Assembly (NCBI RefSeq): GCF_018873765.1
Contig: NC_057925.1
Coordinates: 62,070,470-62,134,469, forward strand
From: Telopea speciosissima
Lineage: Eukaryota; Streptophyta; Magnoliopsida; Proteales; Proteaceae
Direction of reading: 5' to 3'
DNA length: 64,000 nucleotides
Of the stretch, positions 1-14,100 are shown one piece after another. The position numbers and the translations under genes are program-made. A model generated the notes under the pieces. The model did not search any database. It was not told the DNA's origin and was given only the letters and a program-made list of their open reading frames with translations. How positions within the stretch are numbered: the first letter of the stretch is position 1; every line of letters starts with the position of its first letter.

Positions 1-316
1 TTTTTTTTTTCAACTCAAAGGCTGGTTTTGGTGGGTTTAAGACCTAGTTTGGGTCTGAAACTTGGTACTCGGCCTATTTTAGGGGTTTTAAATACGATGG
101 CACTATCAGATTTTGCAAAAACAAAGTCTAAATAGGAGTTTCACTTCGGACCCTAGGTTGGTGGTCGATGACGTACTAAAATACCTTACTACAGTCTACC
201 ACATAATTTAGTAATAGAAAGTAATCAAAACATTCAATTAATGTAAAACAACTAAAATAAGCATTAGAAATGTTAAAGTGCACAATACATCAATCTGTTT
301 AACATATCACATTTTA

Positions 317-597
317 TCATCCCATAAAATGTGATTGACACACGTATTCATCTTCCCATGTCATAGTGTTGATGCAATGTTGCACATAGTTTGCCACAAC
401 ACTCATATAAGTGTTGTCATCAACATATGTCAAGTCCCCTATCCTAGGGTAAAGAAGAGGCGGTTGCCATGAGGCGTGAGATCCACTGCTACTATCATAT
501 TGAGGCATGTATGGGTGTAGCTGGTTTGGGACTGGGAATATGGGCCCAAAACCTGACCCAGTGCTTTGATTGTCAAACTCAAGTTCTTCAAAATTGA
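317..597 (-). other. Open stretch of unknown origin next to a LINE tail
   Basis: About 90 codons remain open on the minus strand, ending at a TGA (317-319) and containing motifs such as MTWEDEYVCQSHFMG and a proline/tyrosine-rich segment. Its upstream side is cut at about 598 by a LINE 3' tail, so any start has been lost. It reads like the C-terminal tail of a transposase-type protein, but I cannot assign a family. It lies in the open-ended last intron of the CPSF-A-like gene. Confidence 0.2.
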
Positions 598-1090
598 TGT
601 ACAATAACAACGACAACAACAACAACAACCATAGCCTTATCCCAACTAAATGGGGTCGGCTACATGGATCCAATAGATGCTAAGCCAATAAAGGATGCAA
701 GAGAGATAAAAAGTAAAAAAGAAAAATAAGTAAAGGTAGGAGTCGAAGCAATAGAGATAAAAAGTAAAAAAGGAAAATAAGTAAAGGTAGGAGTCGAAGC
801 AATAGTCAAAGCAGCATCCTAGGAACATCCCCCTACAAAGGGTCGGCTATACGGATCCTTGTCCTCCAAACAACTCTATCCGCAGTCATACTAGGGTCGA
901 GCCCTACCACATGCATATCCTTTCTTACCACTTCACCAATAGTCATCTTAGGCCTGCCCCTACCCCTTTTAGCTCCATTAAGCTGAATCTGGTCACTTTT
1001 CCTTACTGGTGCATTCATGGGTCTCCGTTGGACATGACCATACCATCGCAGGCGGCTCTCCCGGAGCTTGTCTTGATGTAAAAGTAATCT
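598..1090 (-). mobile_element. LINE 3' end with reverse-transcriptase C-terminus remnant
   Basis: Minus-strand codons at 833-1074 read DKLRESRLRWYGHVQRRP and RGRGRPKMTIGEVVRKDM, the typical C-terminal tail of a plant non-LTR reverse transcriptase. It is followed by a 3' UTR with a 50-bp direct duplication (about 701-800) and the recurring 3' tail (gatccatgtagccgacccc, then ttgggataaggct) ending in a (GTT)n run at about 600-630. It is 5' truncated and non-functional, and lies downstream of exon 11 of the CPSF-A-like gene. Confidence 0.75.
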
Positions 1091-1212
1091 GGTCACTTTT
1101 ATTGATGTAAAGAACCACAAATCATGCACTAATCTTGCTGTGGTGTATCTGAATGATGCCGGCAGCAGCTTCTCCGAAGAAATCCAGCTCAAAAATGGTG
1201 AAAACCCAAAGG

Positions 1213-1395
1213 CAGCAGCTCATGGAACAGCCTCTCGGTCGAGATACTTAAAGATCTGGAAGTTTTATAAGCTGAGTTGGGTCGAGATCGAAGTCAACCA
1301 AAGATCTCGACGAGATATTGCACTTTTTTGTTTCATATGTCATCTCGTCTCGACCCTAGGAAAAACCGAGATCTCGCGAGTTTTAGTTCAATGAC
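1213..1395. repeat. Short element with inverted 'cgagatctcg' ends
   Basis: The stretch holds several copies of ctcggtcgagat, gatctcgacgagat and cgagatctcgcgag in opposing orientation, giving a strongly self-complementary GC-richer island in AT-rich DNA. This suggests a MITE-like element, but I see no clear target duplication. The rest of 1100-2198 shows nothing I can support. Confidence 0.3.
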
Positions 1396-2198
1396 TGGGA
1401 GACACACAGAAAACATACTGGCAAAATATCAAAAAAGCCACTGGAACAGAAAAAACTAAAATAAATGCATTATAGGGGAGGTATACATATAAAGACAAGG
1501 AAACTCTTAATAATATACATTATTGTTGGAGCTAGAATCAAGAAATGATAGATGAAAACTACACAAGAATTATCAAAAGAAAGTGTTGAGCAACTCTAGG
1601 CATACAAATATAAGGGTTTAAAATTCAATGGAATTCAAATAACTCTGAGATTTCTCACCAGTTGTCACGGTCACCTGAATGAAATCGGTACTATCTCCAA
1701 CAATATAAGAAAGAAAACCAAAGATATAGAGAAGAAAAACGTAAAAGAAGATTTAGGAAAACAGGAAAGTATGTGGGGGAGTAGGCCAAGTGGCCATGAA
1801 TAAAAATTCCAAAAGAATTAAGATTTTTTTATCTTTCTTGTTAGATTTGGACATGCTCTAAAAATTCATTTGGAATCCTGAAAACAACTTTGTTCTTGAT
1901 CCAGGTCAAACTAAGACTTGAAAACTTACAATTGCAAGTCCGATCATTCACCAAGCCATACTAGCAAGAAAGTACAGCATGAATTAATTTCCAAACTTAT
2001 AAAAAGCAACAACAAAGAAAACTACAAATAACAGTAGATTTTCAATAACTTTTAAAGGGACAAAAGAGCAGAATAAGCTTAAAATATGAATCTGAACCAT
2101 AGGAGTCTAATCCATACTGGCAGAAAACTATGGTCACTATTTCACCCCAAAAAAAGGAAATGCAGGTACAAAAATTTATCCGGAAAGGGTTAAATCAC

Positions 2199-5100
2199 CT
2201 TCTAAATGGCTTGTCCGTGACAGGACAGCAATGCTACCCTTACGATCTGAGACAAAAGCAGTGTCCATGTCTATTAGAGTACAGTCGGCAACTAACCTCA
2301 GCATTGGATCACAGTAGAGCTGCTCTAGTTTTCTGAGATCCTGGTACATAAGAAAGCACAGTAGGCAAGTCCAAGAGGACCAGAATCAACCCATCAGACT
2401 TTTATCCTGTTTTGCATATCTAAAGAACACAGTCAAACACAGTCAAACACACGAACTAATAATAACATGATACAATTTGCTTAAGCAGTGGAGGCCTGAA
2501 GACATGATATCTGTAACACTAGATTAGTAGATTGTCCTAAGTGCATTGGTCCGTGTCAAAGAACAGACTGGTGTGGTGTTCACCATGCTGACTGCCCATT
2601 ACAAAGTAGATTGTCCTAAGTGCATTGGTCCGTGTTAAAGAACAGACTGGTGTAGTGTTCACCATGCTGACTGCCCATTACAAAGTCTGATTTAAGAAAT
2701 CCACCAGTACATCATCACTAATGGTAAGAATAAACAACAAACTCAGCCTTATCCCAACTTAATGGGGTCGGCTACATGGATTCAATGAAACAAAGTAGTT
2801 AAAACTCAGCCTTATTGCACTCCCATGCTTGACAATATCCACAAGCGTCTCCAGCTTTGGAAGGGCAAACACCTCTCCTATGCAGGTAGGCTTGATGCAT
2901 CAGATCGGTTCTCCAATCATCTTACACTTACTGGTGTGGCATTTTCGGTATCCCCAAAGCCACTATTAAAGCCATGGAAAACCTCTTCTGTGCCTTTCTC
3001 TGGAAAGGGAAAGAAACCTCCAAATTCCTGCATCCAATCAGTTGGAAATCCATCTGCCTCCCAAAGGCTGAAGGGGGTTTGGGCATTCGCCGCATCCGGG
3101 ATTCAAATACTGCGGGAATCCGAAAGCTTATCTGGAAAATCTCCCCCAAGCATGACTCCATCTGAGTCAACTGGGTCTACTCCCATCTCCTCAAAAATGA
3201 TTCCATCTGGATTGTTCCCATCCGCTTTGATTCCTCTTGGGTCTGGCGAAAGATTCTCCTCCTTCGCCCTTTTGTCCTTAGAGCCACCTTCACGGCTATT
3301 GTTGATGGAACATCAACCTCTCTTTGGCTCGACCCTGGCACCCCCTAGGAATCCTTTACAATGTCTTCGGTACTAGAGCGGTCTATTCCTCTGCCATCCC
3401 CAAATCTGCCCCCCTCTCCTCCATCATCTCTCTTGGCTCCTGGCCCCCCCCCCTCCCCCCTTACTAACATCCTCTCTCAGATCTGGTCCACCCTCCCACC
3501 CTCCTCCCCTTCCCCTCAGCTCTTGCGAATAAGGTTATTTGGCTCCCCTCCCCCACTGGCCATTTTAGCTTTAGTTCAGCTTGGAATTTTGTTCGTAACC
3601 CTAGCCCCCTGTCCCTTGGCACAACCTAGTCTGGTTCAAAGGCCTATCCCTCGCCATAGCCTTACGAACTAGAGATCGCTTAACCTATGCCTCGCTACCC
3701 AAGCCTTCCTCCTCCATCGTAATATCCTTGTTCCCCCCCTTTTGCATCTTCTGTTGGAATGGTTTTGAGGACACTGCCCACCTTTTCTTTGCTTACCCCT
3801 TTGCATCTACCATCTGGAAAAAAAAACCTTTTGTCCATTTGGCCCTGCAGCAGGAGACATTTACCCTTTGATAGAGAATCCCTCTGGATGATCGAGACCT
3901 TCAAAGGCAACACTCTATGTGACATTGTTAGAAAGCTTGTTTTTAGTTCCGCCATTCATCAGATTTGGATGGAGAGGAATCTTAGGAGATGGACTTCCAA
4001 ATCTAAATCCTTAAGACTTGATTTGAAAAGACATCTCTTTCGATGTCTCCTCTAAGCTCAGCACTATCCCCCATAGATCCTTTATTGACACCCCAAGGAA
4101 CAGGCACATTGTTGTTACCTGGGGTTTAGACAACTCTCTTTTACAGCCTCCTTCCCTTTCTAGGATGGCTTGATTTTGTATCTTTTCTCCCCCCCCCCCC
4201 CGGTCTTCTCTTCCCTCTCCCCATCTCCTTGTAAATTCCCCCTCCCCTTTCCCCCTGCCCCCTCCTAGGGTTTGGTAATATATTTATTCACCAAATAAAA
4301 AGGGAAAGAAGAGATGGAAAAAGAAGGATGGGAAACGAGATGAGAAGCGAAAAATGGAAAATGACAAAAGAACAATGGAAAATAAAAGAAAAGTGAACAC
4401 TAAAAGTGACAGATAAAAGTAAGAGGAAAGAGGCACAGCCCAGCAAGTCAGGAGAATCTCAACTAAATAGGGTCTGCTACATGGATCCTTCCCCTCCAAT
4501 AGGCTCTATCTGAGGTCCTCCATGGTACAAGACCTAGACTATGCATGTCCTTCCTCCCAACTTCTATTGTCGTTTTTTTTTGTAAGAATATGTGCAAAAC
4601 AAAAATGAGTTTTGCACTAGCAGTTGAATTGTTGCTCATTAGACGAGTTTCAGGTGTGCATTCCCCACTAGGTTAATTATTTCAATTCACAGCTTATAAG
4701 AATGGTCCATACTCCAACGTTTGACCATCCAGTCTAAATGGTCTGCCCCCCAAAGTGAATTTATCCTCCTACCTCTGTGATCAATTACCCAATCTCCTCC
4801 TCCCACAATCCATAAAAAACTGGATTAGACATTTATTTAAGGGATTTTCTTATTGACACCGCTTAAAGTGTCAAATCATTTGCAACCATACTTGTTTACA
4901 CTTTTAGCATAACACTTTTTTTCTGAAGAGGGGAAATAATGTCATTTCATATATGTATTCGAAAAATGCGCAAGATAACGGCACAATGATAAATCACTTT
5001 CAAATTATTTTTGAAAACACTTCCATACCCCTAATTTAAAGAACTTTTGGGAATAAGATAAGGGACAATTAAAAGGTGTCAAGTTCTAAATACACCTATA

Positions 5101-8100
5101 GAGGTGTCATTTAGACAGTTCCTTTATTTGAAGACCTAAGCAGTTCTAACATACCTCTTGATAGGAATAGAAAAGGATTCCGTCACGGCAATCACCAACT
5201 GCAATCCTAGTAAATTGGGTGGTTAAACATGTTATTGCAAAGCGTGTCCTCCCCAAAGCAAACCTTTTCACCCGCTGAGGATTCTCATGCATAAAGCAAT
5301 ATACATAAAACTGAGAGAAAGAAATTTGAAATCACCATCAGCTCTTCCTATGATAAGCAAATTCAATAGACAAAATAGCTTGGAATCTTGAGAACAATAT
5401 AGTTGACTGCGAACTTACAATATTACCAGCAGACGCCAAGAAGTAACGATCAAGATATGAACATACAGAAAGTACCATTCCAGGCAATGTGGTTTGGTAA
5501 GCTACCCGCCACTGCCATACTTCAGATTCTTCAAGTTTAACTCCCTCACAGCTATTATCATCAGGGCTGCTGCAAAGGCTACTGCTTGAAAGTTGTTCAG
5601 TGGCATACCCAACTATTTCACGAAATGGAGAAGTTAGTTGAGAAGATGAACTCGTCTTGGAACAAAAAATCCATGAACTGCTAGCAGAATTCTGTGTATG
5701 CTCAAGGCAGAGGACAAGTAGACGCCCCTTGGTACTGTTAAGAAAATAACTGTTAGACTAAGTATAGAAATGCAACATAGGCATATATTCGTATTGAGGT
5801 TTGCCAAAAGAGTTTGCATGAACAGGAATGAAGGCATGAAGCAGAATATAACATAACATACATATAACAACAAAGAATAGGCATGCAAAGAACTGAATTC
5901 CCCCAGAATTAGCCACATTATATTGTTAATCAAGCATCCAAATGGCATAGAGGAGTATCTCTAAAAGAAATTGGTAAGTTATTCACCTACAGCAGCAAAA
6001 CCTAAAAATTAAGGCACACAATTGACAAGATATAATGATAGGAAAGCTACGCAATACAGTACAAAGTAAGCAGAAAAAAATCAAGGCAAGCAAAGAACTA
6101 AGACATTACAAATTGATATTGATCACAGGACTTCAAGATTGCAACAACAGATAAGTTCCAAACTGAATAACAGAGGAACTCAAGACATTTTTGTATAATG
6201 GCAGATGCAAACTTTCCAAGTTACAAGAGAAGGGAGGATTACCAGAGTCCTGAACGATTTTTTGCAGTTTACAACAAAGAGGGCAACAGGATAAGAAGAA
6301 CTACCACTCATAACCTGAAAGGGGCAAGGGGAGAGAAAGAGAGAGATGTCACCCCCTCCCCCTCCAAAAAAAAAAAAAATTAAAGGTGATTCTTTTTTCC
6401 CACCATTGAATAACGATAAAATTCAATCGGGCACCCAGCTAACCATAAATGTACAGAAAACGTGTCACTCCTTAAGGGAGAAAAGACAGCAGAAAAAGAA
6501 AATCTGATACCCTCTACTTCTGTCAGCTCATGTGATAGGAGAAGCACCCAATATGCAATGACTCCCTCCCCAACCCTTCTCTAGCCAATGAGTCACCAAG
6601 AACTGCCATACCCCCATTTCCAAATGAATGATATGGTCCTTTGTCCACACAAGGATCTAGGTACTGCAGATACTAGGGCTCAAAAGTCCTAATTCTGCTG
6701 ATAAGAGAAGGAGAGAGAGAAAACTTGCAAGAAACTAACACTGAGAATGAAAAAACAGATATGAAACTTAAGAGAGACTTAACATTTAGCAGGGAATCTG
6801 ATATGTGAGGATAGATTATGAAATCAGAGCTGAATGTTATGCTACAACTGAAATCAGAGTAGGAAAAATTAGAAGAAATCAATGTAATCAGAAAGAGGAC
6901 AGAAATATGGGAGAGAAGGAGAGCTGAAGAAGCTCAATAACTCGCAAAAGAACAGATCAGATGGCAATAAAATAGTCAAGTTGCCTTCTAGACAGAACCT
7001 TTCAGCTATGTTTTTTTTTTTTAAATTACTTTATTTAAAGGATGCAATTAGGGCTGCTTTTTTTTTTTTTTTGGTCTATCCTGACTTAAGCTACAAAGGG
7101 AAGGCTAAGACAAGCAAATAGAAACCTACAACTACCAGGGGGGGAGAGGGTGCCCTTTTTTTTCCGCACAAAATGCAAACCAGGAGAGTCGATCCCTTGA
7201 CCTCCTGGGGGGCATGCACTCCAACTGGCAAGCCACCAACCAACTGACCAAGCAGTTGTTTGCATTAGGGCTGCTGTAAGTTTAATAGAAATCAGAGCGG
7301 GTATAGGGCAGCAGCTATTAGAGGAGTTTAACTTAGATTTATTAATCAGAACTATTAGGAAACAAAAGCAGAATTTTAAATATTAAATCTCAGATTGATA
7401 CAATCACTGACAGTGAGTAGGGAGCATAACAAAGATTGATAAGACCAAAACCTCCCCAAAGACAAGAATATTGGCAGGAAAGAACTGGGAATATAAACTA
7501 ATGAAAACTAGGATGAATCAGTTACCTGAGATCAAGAAGAAACCAGCTATCAGAAGAAATAATTCACCGAGCCAAACCTGGGATTTCAGCAGCACTAATG
7601 TAGTCATGTGTGCGCGTGCGCGTGCACGTGCACACACACACACACACACTCACACAAGCCTCCATTGATTTCACTAACTAAATCAGAATCCATTAATCAA
7701 CAAGAACCATAAGCTACAGCAAAGAACTAACCCTTAATGGCTTAATTATATACTAGACTGACCCCTAAAACCCATTCACATGATGACTTAAATTAGAAAG
7801 CAAAATTCTATTAGTAAAACCAATTACAAGACCTCAATTGGACTCCTAGTACCATTAGAAATCTAAAAAAACTTGACAAACCAACTAATTTTCGTACTTG
7901 ACTTTTAAACCTCATATATGGGCTTATATTTCACGCCCAATACAAAAAATAACCCACAACTGCACCACCCCCCCCTAAGACCCATATAACATAAAAATGA
8001 TACAATGGGAGCTTCTAAACAAAACCAGACCGGAACTCTTATAATGAGGCCCAACTCCTTAGCGAAAGAACCCCAGCATTTTACGAGTATGAGGGGAAAA

Positions 8101-11100
8101 ATACCTCCCTCGAGGCTGTTTGATACCCTGTCTAGTTTGTCTTCCTGCATCACTAGCTCTCCTATTTATTTGTTATAACCTTATTGGGAAAAAAGTAAAG
8201 GTGTCCTGTGACTCCTGTCATACTTGAACCTAACTAAAACAACAAAGGTTCAGACAACTATACCCCGTTGGCCTGTTCCACCAAAGTAAACCAACCCAAG
8301 TTATTTGATCCATATTTATACTCTTCCAGTCTGACTACCCAGGGTATGGGAGGGATCCAAAACAGCATTTTTGTATTTAAAAGTTCAGGGCCATACATGG
8401 GTGGAATCCTACTTAAAAATGTCCAAATAACATGGAAAAATATATCAAAAAAGGTAGATCTGTCAAACACATTTACAGTTTACCTGTCACTAATTTTTCC
8501 AACTTAATTTCAGAAGTTTAATTATTAAAACAGCAACTAAATGGCAAGTGAATTTTTGGAACTAACAAGAAAACATATGATAAGCTTCTGGTAGGTATTT
8601 AACCTTTCAGCTTCCCCACTGGGCATTATAGCTCTTCCAGAAGACAGACTGGTCCCAACTACCAATACTTGTTCATTTGCAACCTTCACTAACTGCATAG
8701 ATTTTCCAGTTTCTCCAGGTTCAAACTTGTATGTTGAAAGAACTGAACCACTGAGAGGATCTACACAGCAAATGTCAGATGAACTTGACTCAGTGTGTAG
8801 GTCTGTCCTCATAACAAGTAATAACCTGCTGTCACTGTGATATAAGACCTTCCGAGGTGTGCCACCAAGATAAAACTTCTGAACATTAAGTCTCTTACAG
8901 TGAACCATCTCCACCTGTACTAGAAATTTAAGAAAAGTGACTTTAAGGCTAACAATGTAGAATGCAGAATGCAGAATGCAACTGATAATGACAACCATAG
9001 TTATCAAGGCGGGAAAGCGACCATGGCGTTTTAGAGGGGCAAAATTCAAGGCGACACCGCCATGGCGGCAAGGCGCCCGCCATGGTGCCCAAGGCGTCCA
9101 AGGCGACCAAGGAGCCTGGACGCCATGGTGTCGCCATGGCGACGCCTTGATAACTATGAACATTGACAACTAAAATAACATATAAGAAAATCCAGCCCCT
9201 AATATGCAGTCATAGTAGTTCAAAAACTTTATTTCAGAAATACAGAAGTAATCCAGTTTCTGCCATTCTGCAGACAGCTACAATGTTATATATTTGAAAT
9301 CAAATGACTGCTACAGAAAACATAGTTTTGATCTTTTATGTTCTACAAATGACACCATCGGCTGTGCATGATTAACAACCAAAATGCAATCCCAGCAGTC
9401 CAAAATTTCTTCTGAAAAAAACAGGAAGTTAATGTGTCTCTCTGATATCTCCAAAGAATAGAAACATGAACCTATTTCCAAAGAGATATTTCAATAGAAA
9501 ATGGGTGACTAAGATGATAACTCTCAGTCGCAGTTTTCAGAAACATGAAGAATGTATTTCAAGAAAGGTTGTTCAAAACACACTAACAAGAACTTAGAAA
9601 AATATACTGCTGTGAACAAAGGAAGCAAGTTCCAGAAATTCGATCCCTTTCTACAAGATCTTTGACATTAACATTGCTACCTATGTCAAAGTTGAGCACC
9701 CCTTTACAATATAATGAAGCTAACTATCCTAGTTTTCAACTTTCCTTTTTGTTAAGCATAACAGGAAAAGGTATACTGCCATAATAAATACCAATTCTTC
9801 AGGCTTAAATGGTTCACATCCAATTAAAAAGCCATGGAAGTAAAATATCCATTGTCTAGGCTTCCAATGAAATAATTCAATTGACTTTAGACAAATACCT
9901 CTTGCAAAAGAACATCTTGACGTTGAGATAACTCAAATCAGCCAATGAGGAAAAATAACCTAGAAAGGAGTGCTTCACAACCACAACAAGAAAGCTTACC
10001 AAATGTAGGCTGTTCTCCGCAACAAATAGAATTCCCTTAGGGCACTCCATAGAACAAACAGGGGTGACATGTGTTGCAGGTTGGAATGAGATAGAAGTAT
10101 ATGAAAGACTGCGCCTTGCAGTTTGCAATAACCAGGGCCTGTCACTAAGAGCAATTATATCTGCATCAAGAGAATCACTCAAAGGAACCAGGAAAACAGG
10201 AGTAATGCCTATCCGACGGATGGCAATCAATTGTAGATCCACAGGGACATTATCCTCTGCTCTTTGACACTCGTTACTGGCACAATATCGTTGCCCAACT
10301 AAAGCTGGAGTTGCCATACTTGAAGGAACAGCATCCGCATTTCCGAAGCAGAAAGGAATGAAAGGGCTTTGGTTAGGTAATTCTGATGGAAATGCCATGG
10401 ATGTAGCAGGCCACTCCATCCTAAGAAGCATTCCATTTCTCAAACCCGAAAGGATATAAAGTCGATCAACCAACACAAGCCTCACATCTTGAGGGACACA
10501 CCCACTGATAGCAGTTCCTAGTGTATTGGTCAGGGAAATGACCCCTCTAGCAAGGATTCTTATGCCTTCTTCAGGTACAAACGATAGAATTTCAACTGAA
10601 GGTCTATGTGTACCAATAACAAAAGAATTACCAATCTCAACCCCAGTTGGCGTGGCAACCTCACAACTATTATCAGCCATATTTAAAGTTAGCTGTTTGC
10701 ATTCAAATCTTTTTTGTGGTATAGATATGCACGATAACTCATTCTGCAGCTTCACATGTTGCATTTCATATATTTCATAATGATACACTGATAATGATCT
10801 AGCCCCAAGAATATATAAGAAGCAGGGATTAGAAGTAGCCACAATTATCAAACCATTTCCAACTGCCCCTGAACTGATACTTGCTTTATCAGGGGACCAA
10901 GATGTAGAAATCGCAGCAGATAAAAGGATGCCTTCAGAATGAGCAGCAACTGTTGGCAAACAAAGTCTCACCGCATTTCCATGGATTTGGACCAGCAAGC
11001 CATCACCCACAAGACCGCATGCTAAAGTGCAGACATCAGGCTGGAAACCAACTGCTTCGGTCACATCAATAAAGCTCACACCAACTGATAGTACCCTAGT

Positions 11101-14100
11101 CTCTTCAACAAATGATAGCACTAAAAAGGAATGATAAAAATCAGTTAATTTCATCCTCACAGTCCATGTACCAGTAACGCCTTGGTAAATTGGAGCAGTT
11201 CTCAAAAGCTTTTCTACACTGATACCACTACGAATAACCCTTAGTGATCCTTCGGGAGCCTTTCCACAGCAGGCAAAAATCTGGTCTTGATTTTCATCAT
11301 GGTAATCCACAACCGACATGTCCAATATTGGAGCAATGTTTTGAATAGGGCTACTATAAACTAGCTTTCCATTTTCCAACTTCAGGACCATCCCATCCCC
11401 CATCTCTACAAGTGCAGCAACTAATCCACCTTCAACCCATAAAAGTGCCTTACAAGTTGGACCTCGGTAAAAACAATCAGATAAGTTAACTCTAATACCA
11501 TCAGAATCAGAACAAACCTCTATCATAAATAATTCTCCTGTATTCAGACAAAACATCAGCCTTGAACGTGTTGAGTTTCCTGGTTCCCAACTCCAAGCAT
11601 TCACACATTTGGAAGTAGAATTCACTTTACTGCTTTCACTATCTATACTCATAGGGTCATCACCTTTAATGATTTCCATTTTTGAATCTCTGAGCTCCAG
11701 TAATGCACAGGCAGCAACATTAAAAATACCTTCATCATCAACATCAAGTCCTTTACATGGCTCTTGAACAGAAGTTTGTTCCTCAACTGGTGTAGATAAA
11801 AGACTTAATGTTGTTTTGTAAACACAGGAGGGATTGTGAGGATCTCTAAGATCCATCAACAAAGCATCACCATCCCTAAACAGAAATGCAAACCCATAAG
11901 CATGAGGAACTTCAACGATGTCAAGTGAAAGAGGCCCGGCTTCGGTATACTGAGAGATAACATAAAGAGAATCCTCCCTCATGTTCCATTCCAATAACAA
12001 CAGCTCATTCAAGATTCCTCCCCTCCTGCAGTACCAAAACTTAGTCTTTCAAGTAGTCAGGAACAACCTCACAGTAAGAAGTCCCAATATTTTAGGTAAA
12101 ATGAGTAGGAAGACATAAGAAGTTGGATTCAGCTCCTCTCCTGCGAGCCCAGGGCTCAGGGAGTGCCCAGTGAGGCATTCAACAGCGCTGGGCTGCTGGA
12201 CGTGCCGGGATGTGCACCGGGCCCCACGCAGGCACACATCTCCATGAGCCCAGCAGCCCATAGCCGTTGGATGCCTCACCGGGTACTCCCTGGGTGCTGG
12301 GCTCGCAGGAGAGGAGGCCGATCCTAAAAAGTTATTCTTCTACAAGACAACTGTTTGAGCATTGAAAAGCAAGAACATAAAACTCCAAATATACATCATT
12401 AACAAAGTCATACCTGTTCAAAACAACTGCTACTATAGGATTGTATACATCCTGATTAAGTTGGCTGCAATCTTTTGATATGAAGCACATGCTCCAAATA
12501 ACACCACAGATACTGGTTCTCTGGATGTCCATTGCACTGTTTGCGTCCCCATCAATTTCAGGTGGATAGAATATTTTCTGAAATTATGACATGTGGAAGA
12601 ATCTTTAGAATTTGAAATGAGCAATATATATTATATCATATCACAATAGCCTGAATGAAAGCACACAAGTTTGTTGCACTACCACCAAAACCCTTCAGTG
12701 TTTGATTAAATAAAAAATTAAGTAATCCAATGGTTCAACCTTATCAACGATATTGCTGCGAGCTGATATAGAAACAGAAAACAAAGCCAATCGGTCTTCA
12801 TATGCACTAACAGCAACGAAACAGCCACTGCAAAGTGTGAAAGTAAGAAATATAAGCAAGAGTTCCAATGCAATTTCTATTTGCTTCCCGTGGGCTTATT
12901 TTAAAATAAAAAACTACAAAAAAAAAATAGAAGAAACAGAAATTCATCTGCTAAATAATGGAGAAATAAACTACCGATCTGAAACATCAGACCAAACAAG
13001 TGAGCTGGGGTACCTCCATGTAATTGAAATTACAAGAGTTGGTAAAAGGAGTCAAAGTGATTCAATCAACATACTCGGACACATAGATGTATTAAAAACA
13101 TTTCAAGCCTGAAGGGAAGATGAAAAATGATGGAGAGATGAACTGAAACATTTTTTTCTTAGATCCTTCTGCTAGTCCTGGGTAGAGAAGAGACAGAACA
13201 TCCTCAGATAAAGATAACATAGATAAAGGCAATCTCTCCAAGGATGAAAACCTTTGTTTGGATGGTCAGCCTGGGTGACATTTCAAGTTATATCATTCAT
13301 ATAGACATTAGTTTCCATCCACTGCGTAGATATATGATGTAAAAGCACGTTAAAGAACAATGAGAACTACCCATTTGTCCGCTGGACTTCCTACTCTATA
13401 TGGAATGGAATGTGGCTTCATTATCCTTTTGGGCTTAGAGGTTAAAATATATAGAATATGGTCCATTTGCACTTTATAGCGGCAAACAAGAGTGTTTGAA
13501 TAGTAGCAAATCCCTACTAAGAACAATGCAGATATTATCTTACATTTTTACAATTAGTTAAGCAAAACAGGTTAGTAGAATTAGAGATGCATTGATTGTA
13601 AATTCTAGATGTTGTTGATACATTGTCAAAGATTTTTCTTCACTCTCTCTCTCTCTTTCTCTTTTACTTTTTCCGGATTTTATAGGTAAGAAAGCTGCTT
13701 TATTAGCTTTGAAACAAAAGAGAGCTACAACAAAAGGAAAGAAAGAACCAAAAGACAGGGAAAAAGGAGGGGGCAACAAAAACAAGACACCAAGGAAAAT
13801 CAAACACAAAAAAGGAGTTACCTAAGATTACACACCAAGAAAGAGGAAGAGAGGAGGAACAAATAACTCAAAACTTCTCTCCAAAGTTTCAGGTTGGGCA
13901 GGACATAATTACTCTCCAGAGTTTCTGGCTGGTGGTATTCTTTTGAAGTTTCAGTTTCAGAGAGAAACATCGACATCTAATCCTCCAACATGGGGTCATA
14001 GATTCAATCCCAGGTTACACATTGGGGGAGAGATAGAGAGAGCAGTGCATCTCACCACTTATCAATTTCAAGATCCTATATGTCCATTCTCGTAGTTAAT

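Noticed and set aside
5634-5948. Minus-strand 104-codon frame
   Set aside because: It overlaps exon 9 of the CPSF-A-like gene in a different frame and extends into intron 8.
8915-9169. Extension of the exon 8 frame upstream, including [15 protein letters not shown]...
   Set aside because: It runs into the GC-rich TIR element at 8997-9157; the acceptor at 8915 fixes the exon start.
9877-9999. Extension of the CPSF-A-like exon 7 reading frame
   Set aside because: The exon ends at a good gtaagc donor at 9999 and the next conserved residues come from exon 8; the extension is read-through into intron.
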